The notes: generated by a model from the sequence alone, not told the origin. Counted from the stretch's first letter, positions 1 to 6,015 are shown. The stretch: 8,038 nucleotides of DNA from Syntrophomonas sp. UBA1376 (GCA_002305535.1 DBRE01000030.1:17247-25284), one strand, 5' to 3'. Made by a program: numbers and translations.

Positions 1-572
1 TCATTATTCAGGTCATAAATAGGAACAAGGGCTCTTATCCATTTGCCATATGATGTGGAAATGGGCTCAGTAAGTACACTTTGCCCTGTGTCAAAGGGAA
101 GGCGATTGATTTCTGCAGTTTCTTCAATACTGTTAACAATGGTCGGGAAATCGGGATAGGCTGCTGCTGAGTCTATGAGAGCAACAACATCATCTCTTTC
201 TTTTTTCAAAATGAACGCATGGTAAATTGAATCTGTATTTTCAACGAGTCGTACCAATGAACGCTCTATAAGACTATAATCTGATACTGTTTGCGGTTGC
301 TCTTCCAGCGTCAATGTGGAAATATGCTCCACATGTAGCAAAGATTCAACCGACCGGGCAAGCTGCAAAGCTTCGGACTTGGCAATGTCATGATACTTTC
401 CCCAGGCAAAGTATAGATAGAGAAATCCCAGTATGACGATCAAAAACACTATAGAGAATCTCGCCATTACCACAAGCTTTTGTGCATTTTCAGATATAAA
501 ACCTACCGCTTTTGCTATCCTATGCTCCACAAAACCACCCCTTCGCGAGAGACGAATCATTGTCAGAATCAT
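1..572 (-). CDS. Membrane-anchored sensor protein, N-terminal part (runs off left edge)
   Basis: The reading frame is open from an ATG at 572 to the window edge, giving 190 residues with no stop. A GGAGG Shine-Dalgarno (581-585) lies 8 bases before this ATG, which favours it over a second in-frame ATG at 560. Residues about 1-33 are basic and cytoplasmic, about 36-57 form one hydrophobic membrane helix (ARFSIVFLIVILGFLYLYFA), and the rest looks extracytoplasmic. The segment near 176-187 (YGKWIRALVPIYD) resembles the end of the extracellular ligand-sensing domains (Cache/CHASE-like) found in histidine kinases, diguanylate cyclases and chemoreceptors. The output domain would lie outside the window, so kinase, cyclase or receptor cannot be chosen. 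Membrane topology is seen; the sensor role is inferred from family-like motifs. Confidence 0.72.
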   Translation of the reverse strand, partial: MILTMIRLSRRGGFVEHRIAKAVGFISENAQKLVVMARFSIVFLIVILGFLYLYFAWGKYHDIAKSEALQLARSVESLLHVEHISTLTLEEQPQTVSDYSLIERSLVRLVENTDSIYHAFILKKERDDVVALIDSAAAYPDFPTIVNSIEETAEINRLPFDTGQSVLTEPISTSYGKWIRALVPIYDLNN

Positions 573-840
573 CTCCCCGACCTCCGGCAGCCTATCCTTG
601 TAGCAATAAAGCCATGAAAAATAAAATAACAGGTCAAATACACCTGGACTACTTATTAATACAAACCTATTCAACTAGAATTTTCCATGATGAGGTTTTG
701 TCGCTGAACAGTGAATAAATAATTATTTGATCGAATAATGTTAATTTTTTATATTTTATCAAAGTTTGCCTGTCTTCCGCAATAAATTGGGAGGACTTTC
801 CTGGATTAATAATCTTCTCTCGGCAGCCTTCAGGACATTT
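573..840. other. AT-rich divergent intergenic region
   Basis: This is the upstream region between the leftward sensor gene and the rightward spore-protein gene. I see no convincing gene. It holds the Shine-Dalgarno of the sensor gene at 581-585, an AT-only palindrome near 722-739 (ATTATT, six-base loop, AATAAT) followed by a T run, and an 11-base direct repeat TTAATAATCTT whose first copy is at 806-816 and second at 841-851. The second copy overlaps the putative -35 box of the spore-protein gene. A minus-strand promoter for the sensor gene could be TTGCGG, 18-base spacer, TAAAAT near 757-786, but this is weak. Confidence 0.4.
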
Positions 841-870
841 TTAATAATCTTATGCAGATCGGGTATGCTA
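841..870 (+). promoter_or_regulatory. Possible sigma-G-type promoter of the spore protein gene
   Basis: TTAATA (841-846), a 17-base spacer and TATGCTA (864-870) approximate the forespore sigma-G pattern (roughly TGAATA and CATACTA). Transcription would start near 877, just ahead of the AGAGGTG ribosome site. The match is imperfect; it is supported mainly by the downstream gene, since known SASP genes are transcribed in the forespore. Confidence 0.35.
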
Positions 871-893
871 TCTAAAAAGAGGTGTAAGCTTAT

Positions 894-1067
894 ATGCTAG
901 TCGACCGTGCCAGGGAGATCATGGAATCGAAGGGTGTTATCGAAGTTCTTTATCAATGTCATTCGGTTTGGATTGAACAAATAGACCAGGATTCGGCTCA
1001 TATTCGCCTGCTAGAAGACGGCCGTCATCTAAATGTTCCCATCAATATACTAGCAGAGGCTGAGTAA
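894..1067 (+). CDS. sspH: Small acid-soluble spore protein, H type (SspH-like)
   Basis: This 57-residue ORF starts MLVDRAREIMESKGVIEVLY. That matches the H-type SASP layout: an N-terminal RA-x-EI-x-x-S motif, then V-x-Y, then V-x-IE-x-(V/I)D (here VWIEQIDQD, residues 25-33), an A-x-I strand, and a final V-P-(I/V)-N-x-L-x-E (residues 49-56). Proteins of this family are minor spore-core proteins made in the forespore; unlike alpha/beta SASPs their exact role is not well defined. The ATG follows AGAGGTG (878-884) with a 9-base spacer. The gene is monocistronic, with a sigma-G-like promoter upstream and a terminator 26 bases downstream. Its length is normal for the family. This is the best evidence that the organism sporulates. 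The assignment rests on motif recall, not on a database search. Confidence 0.78.
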   Translation: MLVDRAREIMESKGVIEVLYQCHSVWIEQIDQDSAHIRLLEDGRHLNVPINILAEAE

Positions 1068-1092
1068 TCGGTAACAACCCCCAACTCCCCGT

Positions 1093-1120
1093 GACCACCA
1101 ATATAAAGCGGTGGTCTTTT
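1093..1120 (+). terminator. Intrinsic terminator of the spore protein gene
   Basis: GACCACC (1093-1099) pairs perfectly with GGTGGTC (1110-1116) around a 10-base loop and is followed by TTTT then a pyrimidine-rich stretch. It lies 26 bases after the SspH-like stop codon. Confidence 0.8.
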
Positions 1121-1372
1121 CTCTTGAAGATTCTTTCACTTAGCTGATAAGAAATTAAGAATAAGTGGATTTCTTAGGTTAGGATAGTATCCACTCAACG
1201 GGAATATTTTCCGGTATGGCTTCCACTTTCTTAAACACTTCTGTATCAACATCCTTTAGCAAACTTTTTCTTTATTAACTATCCCTGCAGGTAATTAATG
1301 AATTTAATAAAAATATTCATTTAATCAAGCCTAATACTTCCCCTGGAATCCTAAACGCAAAACCAGCAAGAT
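1121..1372. other. Intergenic region with no clear gene
   Basis: No well-supported gene is visible. It contains an inverted repeat AGTGGAT/ATCCACT (1164-1170 and 1189-1195), an AT-rich inverted repeat AATGAAT/ATTCATT (1297-1303 and 1315-1321), and a short minus-strand reading frame at 1179-1262 listed separately as a possible gene relic. Confidence 0.4.
1179..1262 (-). pseudogene. Possible small ORF or gene remnant
   Basis: On the minus strand a frame reads LLKDVDTEVFKKVEAIPENI and then PVEWILS before TAA. It begins at a TTG (1262) and is 27 codons long. The composition (alternating charged and hydrophobic residues, sensible codon use) looks more protein-like than its AT-rich surroundings, but there is no good ribosome site and the frame is closed by a stop three codons further upstream. 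It could be the tail of a decayed gene or chance. I do not recognise a family. Confidence 0.2.
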
Positions 1373-1400
1373 TGACTAAAAACTATTAATATAGTAATAT
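1373..1400 (+). promoter_or_regulatory. Probable sigma-A promoter for the CorC-type gene leader
   Basis: TTGACT (1373-1378), a 16-base AT-rich spacer and TAATAT (1395-1400) match the vegetative consensus well (5/6 and about 4/6). The start point would be near 1407, giving a leader of roughly 207 bases before the TTG start at 1614. No better promoter was seen closer to that gene. Confidence 0.5.
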
Positions 1401-1429
1401 TTGTTCAATATTAAGGAGTGTATTGCTAA

Positions 1430-1525
1430 TTGGACGATATTCCTGAGCGATGTATCTTAAGTAAGCAGCTTGGAAATAATAGGCGGCACGTATGTTACGA
1501 GCAGATTATCGTATATGCTCGGTAA
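1430..1525 (+). CDS. Possible 31-residue leader ORF
   Basis: After an AAGGAG (1413-1418), a TTG at 1430 opens a frame beginning MDDIPERCILSKQLGNNRRH and ending VCYEQIIVYAR, stop at 1523-1525. The spacing of 11 bases from AAGGAG is a little long; another TTG at 1423 gives only a 7-residue peptide. The ORF runs through the 5' arm, the loop and into the 3' arm of the terminator hairpin at 1483-1538. A ribosome translating it would therefore melt that hairpin. No family is recognised. It may be a real leader peptide or an accident of the RNA sequence. Confidence 0.25.
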   Translation: MDDIPERCILSKQLGNNRRHVCYEQIIVYAR

Positions 1526-1548
1526 TAATAGGTGTCGCTTTTTTCTTT
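1483..1548 (+). terminator. Long hairpin with T tract in the leader of the CorC-type gene (terminator or attenuator)
   Basis: GCGGCAC (1483-1489) pairs with GTGTCGC (1532-1538, one G-U pair). After a small internal loop, bases 1491-1497 pair with 1523-1529, and CGAGCA (1498-1503) pairs with TGCTCG (1516-1521), leaving a 12-base loop and one bulged G. TTTTTT begins at 1539. This is a strong intrinsic-terminator shape lying between a good promoter and a coding region 70 bases downstream, as expected for an attenuator. It could instead simply end a short untranslated or small-peptide transcript. Confidence 0.65.
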
Positions 1549-1613
1549 GCTCAATCACTCCATAAACTGCATTGTTCAGGTATGCGCTGAAAGATATTTT
1601 GGGGGGTTCTTAA

Positions 1614-2951
1614 TTGTCAGGAGATCACTTATTATGGCCGCTACTCTTGCAGTTAATTCTCATAACCACTAATGCCATATTCGCTTGTGCGGAAATAGCG
1701 GTCATTTCCCTGAATGATACTAAATTGACCAAACTAGTCAGTATGGGTGATAAACGCGCCATTCGGCTCGCAGAGCTCACTGAGCAGCCTGCCCGTTTTC
1801 TATCCACTATTCAGGTTGGTATCACTCTAGCTGGCTTTCTGGCCAGCGCTTTTGCAGCAGAAAACTTTTCCGATCCCCTGGTTAATTGGCTGGTTGGTCT
1901 AGGGGTTACTATTGCCCCATCCACCCTTAACACTATCGCCGTGGTGGTAATTACCCTGATACTATCTTACTTCACTCTAGTATTTGGCGAACTGGTACCC
2001 AAGCGAGTAGCCATGCGCAAAGCAGAACAGCTGGCTCTGGTTATGTCCGGATTGGTTTACTTAGTTTCCCGAGTCTTCAGTCCTATCGTCTGGCTATTAA
2101 CGGTATCTACCAACTCTGTACTACGAGTTATCGGAATCGATCCCCTGGAAGATGATGATCATATTACCGAAGAAGAAATCCGTATGATGGTTGATGCCGG
2201 CAGTGAAAAGGGAGCTATAAGTCATAATGAAAAAGATATGATTCAAAGAATATTTGAATTCAACGACAAAAATGCCGAAGATATAATGACTCATAGAACT
2301 GATGTTGCTATCCTTTGGATGGATGAAACTGACCAGCAATGGGAGGAGACTGTTTTAGAAAACCGCCATTCGGTTTATCCGGTATGCGATGAAAGCCCCG
2401 ATGATATTATTGGTATCTTAAAAGCCAAAGATTTCTTAAGGCTCAAAAATAGAACCCGTGAGAATATTATTGAACAGGTTTTACGGCCAGCTTATTTTGT
2501 GCCCGAAACTGTTCGGGCTGATGTATTGTTTCGCAATATGAAAAACACCCGCAATCACTTTGCCATCGTCTTGGATGAGTATGGAGGGATGAGCGGTATC
2601 ATAACCATGAACGACCTTTTGGAAGAAATAGTAGGAGATTTGGAAGATGATGATACCGTTCCGGCAGAACCGCCTTTGATTGCGCAAATTGAACCTGATA
2701 CCTGGCAGATAGCTGGGTGGGCTCCCCTTGATCTAGTCTCCCAAGAGTTGGGGGTAGCCCTGCCTGAAGATGGCTATGATACTTTCGGCGGCTTGATATT
2801 CGGTTTATTAGGTACTGTTCCAGAAGATGGTAGTACACCCGAACTTAAAGTATACGGACTAATTATCAAGGTAACCGAAATCAAAAATCACCGCTTGGAA
2901 ACGGCCTTAGTTACCTTCGATCAGCAAGTAGCCTTGGTTGGCCAAGGCTAG
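1614..2951 (+). CDS. CNNM/CorC (hemolysin C-like) family membrane protein with CBS pair
   Basis: The 445-residue protein has the full architecture of this family. An N-terminal DUF21 (CNNM) membrane domain spans about 1-190, with hydrophobic segments near 6-31, 62-85, 104-133 and 139-173 and the conserved FGELVPKR motif near 125-132. Two CBS motifs follow at about 215-335, the second ending with the typical IVLDEYGGMSGIITMNDLLE. A CorC_HlyC domain occupies about 350-435. Relatives include B. subtilis MpfA (Mg2+ export) and Salmonella CorC (Mg2+/Co2+ resistance); the CBS pair usually senses nucleotides such as Mg-ATP. The start is TTG, chosen because GGGGGG (1601-1606) lies 7 bases upstream and no in-frame ATG is near. 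Length is standard. The older name hemolysin does not imply toxicity. The substrate is not fixed by sequence. Expression may be controlled by the leader hairpin upstream. Confidence 0.9.
   Translation: MSGDHLLWPLLLQLILITTNAIFACAEIAVISLNDTKLTKLVSMGDKRAIRLAELTEQPARFLSTIQVGITLAGFLASAFAAENFSDPLVNWLVGLGVTIAPSTLNTIAVVVITLILSYFTLVFGELVPKRVAMRKAEQLALVMSGLVYLVSRVFSPIVWLLTVSTNSVLRVIGIDPLEDDDHITEEEIRMMVDAGSEKGAISHNEKDMIQRIFEFNDKNAEDIMTHRTDVAILWMDETDQQWEETVLENRHSVYPVCDESPDDIIGILKAKDFLRLKNRTRENIIEQVLRPAYFVPETVRADVLFRNMKNTRNHFAIVLDEYGGMSGIITMNDLLEEIVGDLEDDDTVPAEPPLIAQIEPDTWQIAGWAPLDLVSQELGVALPEDGYDTFGGLIFGLLGTVPEDGSTPELKVYGLIIKVTEIKNHRLETALVTFDQQVALVGQG
2930..2949 (+). repeat. Perfect palindrome at the 3' end of the CorC-type gene
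   Basis: AGCCTTGG (2930-2937), loop TTGG, CCAAGGCT (2942-2949) form an 8-bp stem that covers the last codons and the first base of the TAG stop. No T tract follows, so it is not a standard intrinsic terminator; it could stabilise the mRNA 3' end. AGGCT can also pair with AGCCT at 2956-2960. Confidence 0.5.
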
Positions 2952-3066
2952 AATCAGCCTGACACCTCTCCATCATTTCTATGGTATTAAATTCGAACCC
3001 TGTCATCGAGCTTAGCATTCTCTCTTGCACGAGTGCCATTCCCTAATGTTCATCCATAGCCAGTGT

Positions 3067-3095
3067 TTAATGTCTAATAAACTTACTGATATAGT
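3067..3095 (+). promoter_or_regulatory. Weak candidate promoter for the zinc-ribbon gene
   Basis: TTAATG (3067-3072), a 17-base spacer and TATAGT (3090-3095) give a good -10 and a poor -35. Transcripts would have a leader of about 120 bases that includes a small TTTATC/GATAAA hairpin (3109-3124). The remaining intergenic bases 2952-3221 hold no gene I can support. Confidence 0.25.
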
Positions 3096-3221
3096 GACCG
3101 ATCATCTTTTTATCCTGTGATAAATAGGAACATTATAAATTCATTTTCATAGAATGTTAGAAAGCTTAATAGTATGTTCATTTATCTTTTGGATATTACT
3201 TCAGGAAGGAGACAACAACTT

Positions 3222-4187
3222 ATGGCTTATTGGCTGTATTGCCAAGCTTGTAAACAGTGGAGCAAATCAGCTACCCCTTTGTCGGATGACAAGTCCTGTT
3301 CCTTTTGTAATAGTCTATTGGTTAAAACCAAAAGAACAACTCGTTTAATATCAGAAGACCTACCGGGAGAAATTCCCCCACCACCCGAAAACGAATCCAC
3401 TATATCTCAAACTAGCCAACAGTCAATGAAGGATGAGATTTCTAATAGCTCAGACCAAGCCCCAATCGAAAAGCAAGAAGCAGAGGAAGTATCGGAATCA
3501 GGTTCACAAACTGCTGAATTTGATGGATCCGAAAAAACGAAAGTCAACTCAGAGTCTGAACAACCTGAATCAGCTATAGCCGAAAACTCATTAGCGATTA
3601 CTGAGACGATAAATCCGACCGAAAACGAGAGCCCATTGGAACCTGGCGAATCCTTAGAAACAAAGGAGGTATCGCCAATAGCTGAATCTTTAGATGGTGG
3701 CAAGGAACCGCTCGATAAAGAATGTTCTGATATAGCAGAAGAATCCACTAGCTATGAAGCCACAGAGAAAGCAGAGCTGGATGAAAAACCCGAAAAACCC
3801 AAGGTTCCAGAAGATGCAATGAAATCAGAGACTTCAATAATAACTGAAAAAATTGAAATTCTATCCCCTGAGATAACAGCAGATCCATCGTCACCGAAGA
3901 GCAATATGAACCCTGACACTCTACAAGATCTCACATCAGAAGGAACCATAGAGGAATTAGAACCAGATGTAGTGGCAAGCTCCCCTGAAACACTAGAAGT
4001 GCCAATAGAAAATGGTTCTGAAGAAGAGGAACCATCTGCAGAATCAGAAGAGTTATCAGATCAATCTATAGAAGATGCAGAAGCACTGGCAGATGATGAG
4101 GATGAAATGGAAGAACCTTCTGCTCCAGCCTATACACCAGGACATAGAATGTTCCTGGAAGATAGAAGGAGGAAGAGAAAACGTTAA
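3222..4187 (+). CDS. Zinc-ribbon protein with long acidic disordered region and basic tail (unknown function)
   Basis: The likely start is the ATG at 3222, ten bases after AGGAAGGAG (3203-3211). A longer frame from 3174 lacks such a site. The 321-residue product begins with a compact cysteine module, C7-x2-C10-x15-C26-x2-C29, typical of a zinc ribbon. Residues about 43-298 are low complexity: Ser, Pro, Thr and acidic residues dominate, about a quarter of the whole protein is Glu or Asp by my count, and no hydrophobic core or membrane helix is seen. The last 20 or so residues switch sharply to a basic end, TPGHRMFLEDRRRKRKR. It is probably cytoplasmic and intrinsically disordered. I do not recognise a family. 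The zinc ribbon and basic tail would suit nucleic-acid or protein binding, but this is inference. Codon use is ordinary, and the gene seems to stand alone. Confidence 0.75.
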   Translation: MAYWLYCQACKQWSKSATPLSDDKSCSFCNSLLVKTKRTTRLISEDLPGEIPPPPENESTISQTSQQSMKDEISNSSDQAPIEKQEAEEVSESGSQTAEFDGSEKTKVNSESEQPESAIAENSLAITETINPTENESPLEPGESLETKEVSPIAESLDGGKEPLDKECSDIAEESTSYEATEKAELDEKPEKPKVPEDAMKSETSIITEKIEILSPEITADPSSPKSNMNPDTLQDLTSEGTIEELEPDVVASSPETLEVPIENGSEEEEPSAESEELSDQSIEDAEALADDEDEMEEPSAPAYTPGHRMFLEDRRRKRKR

Positions 4188-4253
4188 CTGAATGATAGTA
4201 AAGACAGGATGTCTCTATGCGATAGATAGGGAATGATTCGTGAATGCCTTTAA
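4188..4253. other. Short gap between zinc-ribbon gene and insertion sequence
   Basis: Only a small AGACA/TGTCT stem (4202-4206 and 4210-4214) and CTAT/ATAG symmetry are visible here. There is no T-tailed terminator for the zinc-ribbon gene, so its transcript may run into the insertion sequence, antisense to the transposase. Confidence 0.35.
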
Positions 4254-4288
4254 GTAGGGGGCGATGTTCGCATCGGCAGACTGTGTGA
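4254..4288 (+). repeat. Left terminal inverted repeat, with 12-base insertion
   Basis: GTAGGGGGCGA (4254-4264) and CAGACTGTGTGA (4277-4288) match the right end exactly. Bases 4265-4276 (TGTTCGCATCGG) are absent from the right end. With flanking bases they form CGATG-TTCG-CATCG, a 5-bp stem with a TTCG loop. GGGGGCGAT (4257-4265) can also pair with ATCGGCCCCC (4302-4311), with one bulged G. Confidence 0.75.
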
Positions 4289-4350
4289 GAATATACTCCA
4301 AATCGGCCCCCAAAACTAAGCAAATGATTCTTTAATTATCGAAGTGCTCG

Positions 4351-4397
4351 AAAAAATATTTGAGAAGGCTGACTTTAGCTGGCTGGAGCCAGCCTTC
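4351..4397 (-). terminator. Probable terminator of the transposase gene
   Basis: On the minus strand GAAGGCTG (4397-4390) pairs with CAGCCTTC (4371-4364), 8 bp, around an 18-base loop that contains the transposase stop. A T run (six T at 4356-4351) follows after seven bases. A competing hairpin GGCTGG-CT-CCAGCC lies in the 5' half. The offset T tract makes it less than ideal. Confidence 0.5.
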
Positions 4398-5817
4398 TTA
4401 CCATTTCTTTAACTCCCAGGATATTGATTACCCTTCGTAGGTTGTATGCCAGCATGTGCAGCTTGTTTTCTGCCGCTACTGAATCAAGACCACGGGTTAG
4501 AAAATAGCTGTAACCCCAGGTCCTCTTTATTGTTCCAAATGGATGCTCTACAATCATTTTCCTTTGCTTGTACAGTTGCTGGTTTTCCCTGGTTCGCCGC
4601 TCTATTTCGTCCAATAAGTCCTGTTGCAGGTTGCGGTGAATAGTCCTCCCCTTCTGGGCTTTTGTGCATTGCTCCTTTAATGGGCAGTCTTTACAGGCTC
4701 GATAGTTTTTGTAAATTTGGTATTTTACTCCGTATGATTCTGTTATTCTGCTAGGATACAGTACCTGTCCGCCAGGACAATGATAAACATCTTGTTCTTG
4801 GTCATATTGAAATTTATCGACTTGAAAATCAGGATTGGCTATATTGCCAGCAAACTTTTGCCTGGGTACATATGTCTCTATATGGTTGGTCTCACACTCC
4901 GCTAAATCGTTGGTGGAATAATAGCCTTTATCTGCTAGCACTTTGATTTCTTTTACGCCCAATGTTTCCTTGGCTTGCTTGGCTATGGGGCTCAGCTGTC
5001 CTTGATCAGCTGGGTTGTTTATTACTTCACTGTCTACTACTAGCTTATGCTTCTGGTCTACGGCGGTTTGTACGTTGTAGCTGACTTCTATTCCATTATT
5101 GTTCACGACCATTAACCGGGCATCTGGGTCGGTGGTGGAGACTTCTGTAGATCCGGTTTCGTCCATCTGCTGTTGCATAGCTAAATATTTGGCTTTACGG
5201 CTTTTTAGTTCTTCTATGCGCTGCCGGATTTCCTCGGCAGTGGGTACATGGATATCGGCCTCATCTTGGTCATTACTATCTAATTCACTCAGATAGTGGT
5301 TGATTTTTTCGTCGATATATTTTAAGTGCCTTTGGATCTTCTTTTGATTAAAATTGCTGCGCTTGGAATTGCTGGCTCTGAATTTGGAGCCATCCACAGC
5401 TATTACGTCTTTACCGTATAGATCCCAGTCCTTGCATAGTATGGTAAACTGCTTGAAAACTCCTTTTAGGGCTTTGGAGTTATCTTTTCTAAAATCGGCT
5501 ATGGTCTTAAAATCGGGTTTTAGTTTGCGCAATAGCCATATCAACTCTAGATTCCGACCGGCCTCGTCCTCTAATCTCCTAGAAGACCTAATGCGGTTTA
5601 GGTACCCGTACAGGTAGAGCTTTAACAAGTCGCGGGGGTCGTACGGGGGCCTCCCGATATTATTGGGCTCTGCTTTCTGAAATCCAAGCTCTTGCATATC
5701 TAGTGAGTTTACAAAGGCTTCGATTACTCGAACCGGATTATCTTCTGTAATATAGTCATCTATGGCTTCTGGAAATAGGGTGATTTGGTAGCGGTCTTCA
5801 CCTTTAATGTAAGCCAT
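4375..5817 (-). CDS. IS1182-family transposase (DDE type)
   Basis: The 480-residue protein is full length for the family. The N-terminal DUF772-type region covers about 17-115 (LYLYGYLNRIRSSRRLEDEA, then the IADFRKDN motif at 106-113). The catalytic triad can be placed at D142 (AVDGSKFRASNSK), D296 (VLADKGYYS) and E424 (IVEHPFGTIKRTWGY). A cysteine cluster (C347, C375, C378, C384) lies between the last two, as in related transposases. It catalyses cut-and-paste type DNA strand transfer at the element's ends. The ATG at 5817 follows GAGGTGGG by a few bases. A 10-bp palindrome lies in its 5' leader. No frameshift or stop is seen, so the gene should be functional. Confidence 0.95.
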   Translation of the reverse strand: MAYIKGEDRYQITLFPEAIDDYITEDNPVRVIEAFVNSLDMQELGFQKAEPNNIGRPPYDPRDLLKLYLYGYLNRIRSSRRLEDEAGRNLELIWLLRKLKPDFKTIADFRKDNSKALKGVFKQFTILCKDWDLYGKDVIAVDGSKFRASNSKRSNFNQKKIQRHLKYIDEKINHYLSELDSNDQDEADIHVPTAEEIRQRIEELKSRKAKYLAMQQQMDETGSTEVSTTDPDARLMVVNNNGIEVSYNVQTAVDQKHKLVVDSEVINNPADQGQLSPIAKQAKETLGVKEIKVLADKGYYSTNDLAECETNHIETYVPRQKFAGNIANPDFQVDKFQYDQEQDVYHCPGGQVLYPSRITESYGVKYQIYKNYRACKDCPLKEQCTKAQKGRTIHRNLQQDLLDEIERRTRENQQLYKQRKMIVEHPFGTIKRTWGYSYFLTRGLDSVAAENKLHMLAYNLRRVINILGVKEMVRRLAPAS

Positions 5818-5871
5818 TATCCCACCTCGCTATCACCCTATTTATTCGACTTTTGCCTGCTTTTCTCCTAT

Positions 5872-5895
5872 CTGTGTGAAAGACTTTTCACACAG
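5872..5895. repeat. Subterminal palindrome at the right end of the IS
   Basis: CTGTGTGAAA (5872-5881), loop GACT, TTTCACACAG (5886-5895): a perfect 10-bp stem upstream of the transposase gene. Its outer arm overlaps the inner part of the right terminal repeat. It could act as a transposase binding site or block transcription entering from outside; both are inferences. Confidence 0.65.
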
Positions 5896-5910
5896 TCTGT
5901 CGCCCCCTAC
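5888..5910 (-). repeat. Right terminal inverted repeat
   Basis: Read inward from 5910, GTAGGGGGCGA followed directly by CAGACTGTGTGA; all 23 bases are found at the left end, where they are interrupted by 12 bases. Confidence 0.75.
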
Positions 5911-6015
5911 GTCTATACCAGAAAATATTCTCGACTATGTTTTACAATGGCAGACTCTTTTAACAGTCTAGGACAACCTCTAAACTCACGTGGTGTTAAG
6001 GTTGGTTAAGTTATA

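Larger units (their letters stand above)
4254..5910 (-). mobile_element. IS1182-family insertion sequence, apparently complete
   Basis: About 1657 bp, bounded by inverted repeats and containing one full-length transposase gene on the minus strand. The right end reads inward GTAGGGGGCGA then CAGACTGTGTGA (5910 to 5888). The left end has the same 23 bases, GTAGGGGGCGA at 4254-4264 and CAGACTGTGTGA at 4277-4288, but split by 12 extra bases. I see no target duplication: the left flank ends TTTAA and the right begins GTCTA. Size fits the family. The intact ORF and preserved ends suggest a fairly recent insertion, and the element may still be active unless the altered left end impairs it. Confidence 0.8.

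Noticed and set aside
512..718. Plus-strand 68-residue frame
   Set aside because: It overlaps the start and ribosome site of the leftward sensor gene, has no ribosome site and no family resemblance.
1411..1545. Known riboswitch classes (yybP-ykoY, M-box, NiCo, fluoride, guanidine-II)
   Set aside because: Conserved cores were not found; two ACGA tetramers are present but lack the flanking stems needed for guanidine-II.
1572..1600. Promoter directly before the CorC-type gene (TTGTTC, 17 bases, TATTTT)
   Set aside because: The start point would fall at or after the ribosome site, leaving no usable leader.
2911..3039. Minus-strand 42-codon frame (MALVQERMLSSMTGF...) overlapping the 3' end of the CorC-type gene
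   Set aside because: It lies antisense to a certain gene for part of its length, has no correctly spaced ribosome site and no recognised motif.
3174..3221. Earlier ATG for the zinc-ribbon gene
   Set aside because: It has no ribosome site, whereas AGGAAGGAG precedes the ATG at 3222, which also starts immediately before the cysteine module.
3407..3748. Minus-strand 113-residue serine-rich frame
   Set aside because: It is a mirror of the acidic low-complexity coding region on the plus strand; biased composition keeps the opposite frame open.
5941..6009. Short frame MADSFNSLGQPLNSRGVKVG beyond the IS right end
   Set aside because: The open frame is mostly IS end plus AT-rich spacer; the ATG has no ribosome site, so I treat it as chance.
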